Below, piece after piece: positions 55,630 through 64,000 of a stretch of 64,000 nucleotides of DNA. Each line of letters begins with the position of its first letter. Positions within the stretch are counted from its first letter, which is position 1. Where the stretch lies: contig OX388341.1 of the NCBI GenBank assembly GCA_947579665.1, forward strand, positions 3,472,001-3,536,000, written 5' to 3'. A model generated the notes under the pieces. The model was not told where the DNA came from and made no database searches. It saw only the letters and a program-made list of their open reading frames with translations. The position numbers were made by a program, and so were the translations under genes. The DNA comes from Sympetrum striolatum. Taxonomy: Eukaryota; Arthropoda; Insecta; Odonata; Libellulidae.

Positions 55630-56445
55630 TGTTTGATATGCAGAGAAGTAGTATCCGTTTTCAAAGACTATAATTTGAAAAGGAATTATTTTCAAATGCA
55701 TTCAAAATATATTGAATTGCAAGGAAAACAAAAAATATTTGGTCTGAAAAAAAATCTTACGTTTCAACAACAACTTTTTCGAAAAAATACTTCTCAAACT
55801 GATTCATTAATCAAGGCAAGTTATGTGGTAGCAAATTTAATTCACTGACGGTGACTTTATTAATGAATGTTTTGAAAGCGATGCAGACATAATTTGTCCT
55901 GAAAAAAAATCAGATTTTTGTCAAATAAGTTTATCACACCAAACAATCGCTAGGCGTATTGAGGAAATAGCGAAATCCAATAAAAAAAGTTTGGAATCTC
56001 AGTGTGCTACTTTCAACTTTTATTCCATAGCTTTGGATGAAAGCACTGATGCAGCGCATATTGTTCAACTTGCCATATTTATTCGAGGTATTGACAAGGA
56101 ATTTAATATTACTGAAGAACTGGCCTCGTTAGTTCCACTGAAGGACACTACGAGGTCTGTTGATTTGTATGAAACAGTAAAAGCAACATTAGCAAGATTT
56201 TCCTTAACCATCGACAAAATGTCTGGTATAGCCACTGACGGTGCTCCAGCTATGGTTGGAAAGAAGGAATGACTAACAAAACTAATAGAAGACGATGCAA
56301 AAATGATGGATAATTTGCGTTTCATGAAATATCACTGTATCATAAATCAAGAGAATTTGTGTGCAACGACTTTAAAAATGGAAAATATTTCATAAGATCA
56401 AAAGGATTAAATCACCGCCAATTTCAAGAGTTTCTGAATACTATC
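55630..56445 (+). pseudogene. hAT transposase, N-terminal half (BED finger), GTF2IRD2-like
   Basis: The frame reads ALCLICREVVSVFKDYNLKR then NYFQMHSKY, a BED finger with CxxC and a His but with Asn in place of the usual other His. After a frameshift near 55850 it reads CFESDADIICPEKKSDFCQI, then YSIALDESTDAAHIVQLAIF, TIDKMSGIATDGAPAMVGKK, a TGA at 56270, and CIINQENLCATTLKMENI. It breaks off at LNHRQFQEFLNTI. Similar transposases gave rise to GTF2IRD2 and related host genes. Confidence 0.88.
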
Positions 56446-56456
56446 CCGTATGAAAA

Positions 56457-57746
56457 TTTTCCTAGGTTCCTATTGGTATTTCTGTTGGTTTATGTTGGTT
56501 TTCTTCGCTTATATTGGTTTGTATTGGTTTTGTATGGTGTCTTTGTTGGTGTGTATTGGTTTTAGGAAGCTCAGTATTTCCTATTGGGACGTTTAGCAGG
56601 ATCTTATTAGGTTGTATTGGTTTCCTATGGTGTTTTTAATGGCGTGTGTTGGTATTAGGAAGCTTGGCTATTCTTATTGGGACGTACTGGATCTGAAAAG
56701 TCTATATTGGTTTTCGTTCAATTCACTGCGTAGATGCGCTATGCACTTGTATAACTTCCGCCATATAGGAGAATAATCCTTAGATATTCTAACAAACATT
56801 GCAAGAGTGTGGAACTTGATAGTAATGTAATTTTATGGGCTAATGATAAATGTATTGTACAAGTAGCAGACGGCCCCGGGGTGGTAGTTCCCTAAGGGTC
56901 CGCTAGGGATAACGGGACCCTAATGGCGGCGTGAAGATGCAAGAGAGAGGAAGCAGTGCGAAAGTTCGTGAAGAGAAAGAGTTCGGGAGTGTTTTGTGAA
57001 AGTGCACATTTTTATTTCAAGTGAAAACGCGACGGTATAAGTTAAAATGATCGTACTGTAATCGAAAGATATAGCAAAAGTTTCTAAAAGAGTATCGTAA
57101 AATTCGAGCCATTTGCACCACTTTCGTAGTAATTCACATGGTGAGCTATGTGAGTAGGTGTGTAAAGGAAGAAACAGTTTGTAAAGTTTGTAATATGTAA
57201 AGGAAGAAAGAGTTTGTCCGGAAGTGAGCAGGTAGCAGAAGAAAAGAACAATGGAAAACATAGGAAAGTGCTTTGATTGTAATAATATTTGCAAGAACGT
57301 GGTTAACGAGGTAGGTGTGAATCAATCTGAGGAAAGCGGCCAAGAAGTTGGATTTAGCAATTAATAGCAACTAATTTGGAAATGATGTAGTGTTGTTGTT
57401 TGTGGTAATAAATATTTAAGTGTATTTTGCATTTCTTTACTGAAAATTATACCTTTTAAACCTGGAAATAAATTACGCGATAAACCATTAAAAAACCAAT
57501 AGGATTTTGGTTAAAACCAACAGGGATATTCACGGAATACCAATAGGAAGCAACGGTAAACCATTAGAAAACCAATAGGATTTTGGTTAAAACCAACAGG
57601 AATATTAGCGGAAAACCAATAGGAAACCAATACCAATAGGAAACCAACGGCCAAAACTCTAATGGAATCCAATAGAATTTCTAATGGAAATGTTATTGGT
57701 ATGTATTCGAAAATTTTATTGGAAACCAACAAATATTTCCACATGG
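56457..57746. mobile_element. Foldback element inserted in the hAT transposase
   Basis: The left part is full of GGTTTNNTATTGG phrases (CCTATTGGTATTTCTGTTGG) and the right part of their complements (AAAACCAATAGGAAACCAAT), so the ends can fold. Near the right end a 75-base unit is repeated in tandem (57479-57553 and 57554-57629). GTATGAAAA (56448-56456) and GTATGGAAA (57747-57755) are a possible 9-base target duplication, as for MULE or foldback elements. The centre (56700-57400) is unrelated and GC-richer. Confidence 0.7.
57251..57364 (+). CDS. Small frame with Cys motif inside the foldback element, possible captured exon
   Basis: ATG at 57251 opens 37 codons starting MENIGKCFDCNNICKNVVNE, with CxxCxxxC. 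After NE the sequence is GAG/GTAGGTG, a good splice donor. The upstream 400 bases look like a GC-richer leader. I do not recognise the protein. It may be chance, an own gene of the element, or the first exon of a captured host gene. Confidence 0.25.
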   Translation: MENIGKCFDCNNICKNVVNEVGVNQSEESGQEVGFSN

Positions 57747-58567
57747 GTATGGAAACTAGCTATGGAGACATTGTGTACTTCACTGCAGTCAGGTGGTTAA
57801 GTCATGGTAAAACGCTTAAACGTTACAATGATTTGAGAAATGAAATAAAGTGTTTTATGGACTCAAAAGGAAAACTTGTACCAGAATTGGAAAATGAAAA
57901 TTGGTAGGCTGATTTAGCATTTTTAGTGGATATCACTGCTCATTTAAATGAACTGAGCATGCGTCTCCAAGGTAAAAATCAATTAATAAATGATATGTTT
58001 CAAGCAGTGACGGCATTCGAAATTAAGCTGAAATTGTGGCAATCTCAAATTAAGAACAATAACTTAATGCACTTTGAAACACTGTCTCAACAAAGCCATA
58101 TAAACAACGAAAAATATGCGGCATTTTTTGCTATTTTGGCACAGGAATTTGAGAATAGATTTCAAGATTTTAGAAAACACCAATTGTATTTTAGTATATT
58201 TGTTACTCCATTCTCTGTTGACATTAACACGTTGACTGCAAACTTGCAAATGGAATGTGAAGAGTTGCAATCAGATATGCAACTTCGAGAAAAATGTATT
58301 CATGTGACTCTATTGGACTTTTATAAGTTCTACCTGTCTAAAGAAAAATATTCGGAACTTCACGAACATGCCCTGTTCATGACGTTTCTTTTGGGGAGTA
58401 CGTACATTTGCGAGCAACTTTTTTCCCGTATGAAGCATACCAAAAGTAAATTTAGAACAATAATTTCAGTTGAGTATCTTGAAAATACTCTTCGCATCTC
58501 AACTACCTCCTTCAAACCAAATATAGATGCACTGGTATCGAAAAAACAGGCTCAGTGTTCACATTAA
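57747..58567 (+). pseudogene. hAT transposase, C-terminal half
   Basis: It reads SYGDIVYFTAVRWLSHGKTL then KRYNDLRNEIKCFMDSKGK and LENENW, a stop at 57905, then DLAFLVDITAHLNELSMRLQ. The 213-residue open frame 57926-58567 ends with LGSTYICEQLFSRMKHTKSK and SVEYLENTLRISTTS, the hAT C-terminal dimerisation region. The join RQFQEFLNTI to SYGDIVYF across the foldback element is the expected continuation. Confidence 0.88.
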
Positions 58568-58702
58568 AAATTTTATGTTCTTTTGTTTGAAAAATAAATG
58601 TTTTTCTATGCTCATTTGTATTTGGGTTAGATTGTGAATAAATATTATATTCTATATTCTTCCTCACTGTAGAAGATGTACACTAAAGGAAAAAACTTAG
58701 TA

Positions 58703-58960
58703 CACTCCTGGCCAAAATTAACGCAGCACCTAAAACAAGCACCGCAGCGATCCTACCGGCCACCGGAAGAACTGCCAGAACAGACTTAAAATGGCAACGG
58801 TGGTCAGAGAAGAGGATGTTTCTGAGCGATAAGAATCTCGTTAAGAACCGAGCCATGAGATAAGCGCGGAAAATTGCCGATGGATATTCTAGCCGAAAGA
58901 AAATACATTTCATGGCGTAGTGAGGATCCTCGTAGTTCCGCGTGAGCCCAACGAAGGTTC
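58703..58960 (+). mobile_element. Tc1-type element, left end only
   Basis: TA/CACTCCTGGCCAAAATTAAC then GCAGCACC at 58703-58730 is identical to one arm of the foldback MITE at 39005-39081. The following 230 bases are GC-richer and may be internal sequence, but I could not read a transposase. Confidence 0.55.
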
Positions 58961-59281
58961 ATTACGGCAGGCAGCATGAATATTCAGCTGCGGCACTGAT
59001 CGAAGATTTTCATCGCAAAGCTATGATTTAAGATGTGGTCATTGAGAAAAGAAGGATTGTGGTTATGAATAAAATATATTTACATTTAAGCGTAGACAAA
59101 TTTAAGACATATTTAGAGTTACGCGAATCAAGTATTCTAGCGTATCCAAAATGCCGCAGTGAGATATATTTGTTATGTTAAAAAATCGAATACGTTTCAT
59201 AATCATACGCTAAATTCTATTGGTTCGCGTTATAGTCGCGGAGAAAGAAATATAATCTCAAAACTACTTAGAGCACCTTAA

Positions 59282-60020
59282 ATGAAAGGTTTCCGCACAA
59301 TATTATACAGCAAATGCTCCGTAGTTAATTTCTTCGAAAAGAAAAAAATGCGTCCAAATCACCCATACAAAATTAATGGAATTAGTATCAAAGTAGTAGA
59401 TTCAGTTAAATATCTCGGGATCAACATTACTAATAACTTAAATTGGAGCACGCATATTCGAAAAATCTGCGGCAAAGCAAGTAAAAGGCTTGGCTTTGCA
59501 AAGCGTATTGTCGGTAAATGCGACGAAAAGGTGAGAGAGCGATGTTATTTTACCTTGGTCAGACCCCTTCTGGAATATGCGGCAAGTATATGGGATCCGG
59601 CGGATGACACGTGTACTCGCGAACTCGAGAAAGTGCAGCGTAAAGCGGTTCGTTTTGTTAAGAAATGCTACGATAAAAAAGCAAGCGTTACAAAAATGCT
59701 CTCAGACGTAGGTTGGGAATCCTTGAAAGAAAGGAGATTGGAAGCTAGGCTGCGATTGCTTAATAAATTCAGGGAAACTACATTTTCCAAAGATACAATC
59801 GGTATCTTGCAACCCCCCTGCTACGTCGGTCGATCCGATAATGACCGTAAGTTAAGAGAAATAGATGCTAGGACGAATCGTTTCAGAGATTCATTCTTTC
59901 CGCGAACAATACGTGACAATAATCGAATAAGGAAGTAATTTAGATTCAACTGGTGTTTACACCCCCTGCCACACGCCGAAAGGCGGCTTGTAGGGTATTA
60001 ATGTAGATGTAGATGTAGAT
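59282..60020 (+). mobile_element. LINE B, young 5'-truncated copy with complete 3' end
   Basis: The uninterrupted frame ending at 59938 reads NKCSVVNFFEKKK-like start, NITNNLNWSTHIRKICGKAS, RPLLEYAASIWDPADDTCTR and RSDNDRKLREIDARTNRFRD to RIRK and stop. This is the C-terminal part of the RT after the catalytic box. The 3' UTR follows with the GCCGAAAGGC hairpin (59964-59995) and a (TGTAGA)n tail at 60001-60020. Homology to LINE B starts near 59313. The intact frame suggests a recent insertion. Confidence 0.88.
59964..59995 (+). repeat. LINE B 3'-end hairpin with GAAA loop
   Basis: CCCTGCCACACGCC then GAAA then GGCGGCTTGTAGGG folds with 11 of 14 positions paired. The loop is a GNRA tetraloop. 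It is equivalent to the LINE A hairpin. Confidence 0.75.
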
Positions 60021-60480
60021 ATTTTTCAAGTTTTGTTTCTTTTGATAAAATACATTATCTCATCAGCAAAGGCTGCAAAAACTCCTGATTCTTCAACGCA
60101 CAGGAGTAACTTTAAGCAAGTTCTTGTCAGAGCCAGCAGTGTTTAGAAAACCTACTTTAAGGCAAGCGATTAGCCTGTGGCATCAGTGAAATCCTAACTT
60201 GTTTTAGGTTAATATTATTTTTTATAGCAAAACGGCTTTAATTCGTATGTAGAAGAGAATTAAGGCACTAACATTATTTAAAGTAAAACCCGGTTGGAAC
60301 CTTTTTTAGGGGAACAAATTAAAACCGCATTATAAGCAGGATAGCCTTATTGCAAGGTTACGATTACTCTATACTTCATTTTCCTTGGAATATGAAAGGA
60401 AAGCGTATTCTGAATAATTTTTGAATACACTCTTTACACCTTAAAGGTAAAAGAAATTCTCTTTAGTTTACTACATTTTA
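60021..60480. other. Unassigned region
   Basis: Nothing identifiable. Confidence 0.5.
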
Positions 60481-62860
60481 TAACACTGTAGATAGATATC
60501 TATAAAATATACGAGTAAAAGTTGCTTGCATACTGCAAGCATATCAATAACACTAATTTCATGTCGGCATCATATCGAGGGGGTACTCAAAAGAAAAAAA
60601 AGCATTGAAAATATCCTTAAAATGTGTTGGAATTCAATCGTCCAGCATCGAACCCGGGATTTTCTGGTGATACCATCTATGCAACACAATAGAAGATCAC
60701 CATCTCTAACTATCCGTAAAAATTCAAGCAGAAATATTGGCTGCAACTGCCTCAAAGGACGTCCTACTTTTCGAATATATTCCTTATGTGAGAAATATTA
60801 ATGTGCTCTGGCATCGAACCAAGAAACAGTATGGTCTTATCTAATTTCTTTTCGTAAACCAAGTCTTAATATACATCTTCTATCTAAGCAAGAACTTCCT
60901 ATCATTTCGATAAGTGCATGAAAAAAATAATTAAAAATTACCCCAATGTGTTATATATGGGAGATATATTAACCGCCCGGCATCGAACCCGGGTCGTTCT
61001 GATGATACTTCCCATGCATTACAATAGAAGATCTACATCTCTAACAATGTGTGAAAATTCAAGCAGAAGTATTTGCTGCAACTGCCGCAAACGACATCCT
61101 AATTTTCACATGTATTCCTTATGTGAGAAATTTTAATATGCTCTGGCATCGAACACAGGAATAGTATGGTCTAATATAATTTTATTTCTTAAATGAATTT
61201 TTAATATACACCTTCTAGCTGAGCGAGAACTTCCTATCTTTTCGATAACTGCATCAAAAAAATAATGAAAAATTTCCTCAATGTATTTTAAAGGGCAGAT
61301 TTTAGAATCATCCTAGCATCGAACCAAGAATATTTTCCGTGAAAGTCATTTATGTTTTTGATAGATCATGAGCATATATATAGGCTCCAAGAGTTTTGAT
61401 TCTCTTCTATTGGGAAAGTATTTTTTTTAATTCCCGAAAATCAAAGCAATGCTTTTAAAGGGGAAAAATCGGGACTTTTGGGCCCTCTGGAATCGAACCA
61501 ATGACATTGAGGATCAAAATCGCAATTTCTCCGGCGGTTACACATAATGGCCAATACGTCTAAAATTTTCAAGTCAATGACGCTTGTGGTTTAGCCTGTG
61601 AATTATTATCCTATCTATATCCCTATATATATGAATGAATCCGGAGAAGCATCTATATACGAGTAAAATGTAGCTTGCATACTGCAAGCATATCAATAAC
61701 ACTAATTGTATATCGACATCAGATAGGGACGGTCCTCAAAAGAAAAAAAAAAGGATTGAAAATATTCTTAAAATTCGCTGCAATGTAATCGTCTGGCATC
61801 GAACCCGGGTCTTCCTGGTGAACTTACTATGCAGCACAACAGAAGATCACCATCTATATCTATGTGGGAAAATTCAAGCAGAAATATTGGTTGCAACTGC
61901 CTTAAACGACGTCCACCTTTTCCCTTATATTTCTTACGTGAGAAATTGTTATGTATTCTGGCATCGAACCCAGGAACAGCATGGTATTATCTAAATTTTT
62001 TCTTAAACCGAGTCTTAATATACACCTTTTGTCTAAGCAAAAGGTGTATATTAAGGTGTAAGAACTTCCTATTATTTCGGTAAGTGCATTAAATTAAATA
62101 ATCAAAACTACCTCAATGCATTTTAAATGGGGGATGTATTTACCGCCTGGCTTTGAACCCAGGTCTTTTAGGTAATAAATTGTATGTAGCACAACAGAAA
62201 ATCTCCACTTTTAACCATGTGTGAAAATTCAAGCAAAAATATTGGGCGCAACTGCCTCAAATGACGTCCTAATTTTCCCTTACATTCCTTATGGGAGAAA
62301 TTTTAATGTGCTCTAGCATCGAACCCAGGAGCAGTACGGTCTTATCAAAATTATTTCTAATCTTCTAAAACCAATTCTTATTACACATCTTCTAGCCAAG
62401 TAAGAACTTCCTATCTTTTCGATAAGTGTATCAAAATAAATAATGAAAAACTACCTCAATGTATTTTAAAAGACAGATTTTTGCAACGTCCTAGCATCGA
62501 ACTCATGTTATTTTCCGTAAGGTTCAATTGTGTTTTCGATAGATCATGACCATAGATATATGCTTCTTTAGTTTTGATTCTCTACCAATCCGGGACGTAT
62601 TTTTTAAAACTTCCCAAAAATCAAAGCAATGCATTTAAACGGAAAAAATCGGGACTTTGGGGCCCTCTGGAATCGATCCCATGACACTGAGGTTCAAAAT
62701 ATTAATTTTCTGGCGGTTACATGTTATGGCCAATACGTCGTAAAAATTTAAGTCAATGACGCTTGTATTTCAGCCTGTGAATTTGTATCTTTTCTATCTA
62801 TTTATATACATGAATGAATCCGGAGAAGCATCTATATACATATAATAGATAATAGATATT
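60481..62860 (+). repeat. T-arm-module repeat, block 4, two collinear higher-order copies
   Basis: Motifs start near 60641, 60806, 60976, 61141, 61312, 61485, then 61792, 61957, 62147, 62312, 62491 and 62666. Two six-module sets therefore repeat with a period of about 1150 bases, and modules within a set are 165-180 apart. Each set opens with GTTGCTTGCATACTGCAAGC or TAGCTTGCATACTGCAAGC, and closes with AGCCTGTGAATTATTATCC and GAATGAATCCGGAGAAGC. A 20-base tandem slip lies near 62025-62055. This is the best ordered block and the same orientation throughout. Confidence 0.85.
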
Positions 62861-62927
62861 ATATAAAATAGATGATATATTTTATTATTACTAAACTATA
62901 CATTTTATTAAAATATACAAAATTATA

Positions 62928-64000
62928 CAGGGTGTCCCAAAAAGTAGTGATAATCGGAAGAACAGGGGTAGAGCTCTTCTTAGGCAACATGAATCACCCA
63001 TATTTTGGTGTCCACTTTTTATTCGTTTGTGACTTACGTATTTTTTCATATTTTTTGAAAATACTGCAATTTTCAAGACAATTTTTCCACTGACAACGTA
63101 AAAAATTGAGATAAAGAGTTCAATTATTTCTATATAATAACTGAATAGTTGTTTCAATTGACGCAAAAATATTTTTCTTACAGCTGATTCCATTCTGTCA
63201 GAGTAAAACTTCAAATTTCAAAAACTGTGACGTAATGAAGTTGATCAAAATCTGTGAGACCCATAAGAAAAAACTTGACAAGAAAAAACTTGACAGGAGA
63301 AACTTTTTTGTTGACTATAAAAACTTGCCCAAGTTATCAACTATTTACCACGAAAATTTCGTTGAGCTATCTTTACGGCAACATACTTAAAATTAGATTT
63401 AAAACAAAGTAAGTCGAAGTTTCTTAGTTTTAACGGACGAGCCATCACCTAATTGTAACTCAAATTGGTGATATTGATGTGTTCAATTAGCCAAACCAAA
63501 AAACGTTTTTCTAATTGTTATCGCTTTGGCACTTTCAGACGGTATGAATAAATACCACTTCCCCATCGTTACTAGGCGATAATAGCAACAATCCCTTGTG
63601 AGTATTACAAAATATGAGCCCATTGTTGAGATCCGCGGCGTAACTAAGCTTTCCAAACAATGCATTCCGCGAAAGTTTCAATTAATACAGTAATTTGTCT
63701 GCTTTTATTTGTTGCTATACATTACGCTCCTAGTTTTTGATTTTCATATGACTTAGGTATTTTTTACGGACTTAATTGGATATCGTTCTTGATAAGCCTC
63801 ACGCTGCTGTGCGCTCAATTGTGATCCTGGTTTTTGATATTTATTAGGACACTGGCTTTTTCTACTTTTTTTGTATGAATATCGTTCCACACTATTTCAC
63901 GCAATTTTGGTCCAGGTGTGTGATTTTTATGGTAACTATGGCTCTTTCCACGGATTCCTGACGGAATATTTCTCCAGATTTGTCTCAAAACTTGTCTGTT
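62928..64000 (+). mobile_element. Possible start of a Tc1/mariner-type element, running off the window
   Basis: TA/CAGGGTGTCCCAAAAAGTAG at 62926 resembles mariner-type ends and the GGGTGTCCCAA end of the 25455 element. No transposase is readable in the next kilobase, and no right end is in the window. The remainder is unassigned. Confidence 0.4.

Larger units (their letters stand above)
55499..58600 (+). mobile_element. hAT transposon, 5' end present, split by a foldback element
   Basis: The left end CAGACGTGTCCAACCCGCGG followed by a GC-rich palindromic GCGGGCCGCATGCGGCCC is the classic hAT end style. The transposase runs from about 55630 to 58565 with a 1.3-kb insertion. The matching right terminal repeat was not found before the Tc1-type end at 58703, so the 3' end is probably lost. 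Confidence 0.85.

Noticed and set aside
56896..56921. Homing endonuclease site: TAGGGATAACGGG resembles the I-SceI target
   Set aside because: The match covers only about 13 of 18 positions and lies in a GGGTCC...GGACCC hairpin. Without a homing endonuclease gene nearby I take it as chance.
60481..62860. CRISPR-like array because of regular spacing
   Set aside because: The repeated motif is too short and variable, the spacers are homologous between copies, and the DNA is eukaryotic.

Overview
The window looks like nuclear DNA of an arthropod, probably an insect. It is AT-rich and has one split gene with small exons and very long introns. The rest is dense with decayed transposons: several non-LTR retrotransposon families, Penelope-like, mariner, Tc1-type, hAT and MULE elements, MITEs and a tRNA-derived SINE. 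Nothing in the sequence fixes the species.

The only host gene I can support is the peroxisomal ether-lipid enzyme alkylglycerone-phosphate synthase (AGPS), on the minus strand. I assembled eleven coding exons by hand, from an ATG at 49,765 down to 5,131. All ten exon junctions have GT/AG borders and matching phases, and the joined frame gives 601 codons. The start exon carries a textbook PTS2 peroxisome signal. The C-terminal exon or exons, about 45-60 codons by family comparison, lie left of position 1. Intron 1 alone is about 18 kb. The introns hold most of the mobile elements.

Region by region: 1-4.7 kb holds a peculiar repeat family, RTE-type fragments and nested MITEs. 5.1-14.5 kb holds AGPS exons 11-6 with a probable solo LTR, a LINE tail and a SINE. 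14.7-24 kb holds two more blocks of the peculiar repeat, a Penelope-like fossil, AGPS exon 5, and a LINE fossil cut by a complete-ended mariner next to a SINE. 24.4-31.5 kb holds AGPS exons 4-2, a 2.3-kb TIR element carrying 178-bp tandem repeats, and a ZMYM1-like hAT fossil. 31.7-49.6 kb is intron 1, with a nearly complete CR1-like LINE (ORF1 with an SGNH esterase-like domain, ORF2 with endonuclease and reverse transcriptase), a second LINE family, and a MULE nested in a 3.5-kb TIR element. 49.65-50.06 kb is AGPS exon 1 and its upstream region. 50-64 kb has no host gene: it holds a second CR1-like copy, a hAT with BED finger split by a foldback element, a young LINE copy, and a fourth block of the peculiar repeat.

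The best candidate for something undescribed is the repeat family at about 1-2.4, 14.7-16.1, 21.8-23.8 and 60.5-62.9 kb. It is built of modules about 165-175 bp long. Each module carries one short hairpin that, read on one strand, looks like a tRNA T-arm (Pol III B-box). Three of the four blocks are arranged as opposed arms. A second point of interest is a 3'-end hairpin shared by two LINE families whose sequences otherwise differ. No element here looks fully intact, and no true tRNA, rRNA or CRISPR was seen.
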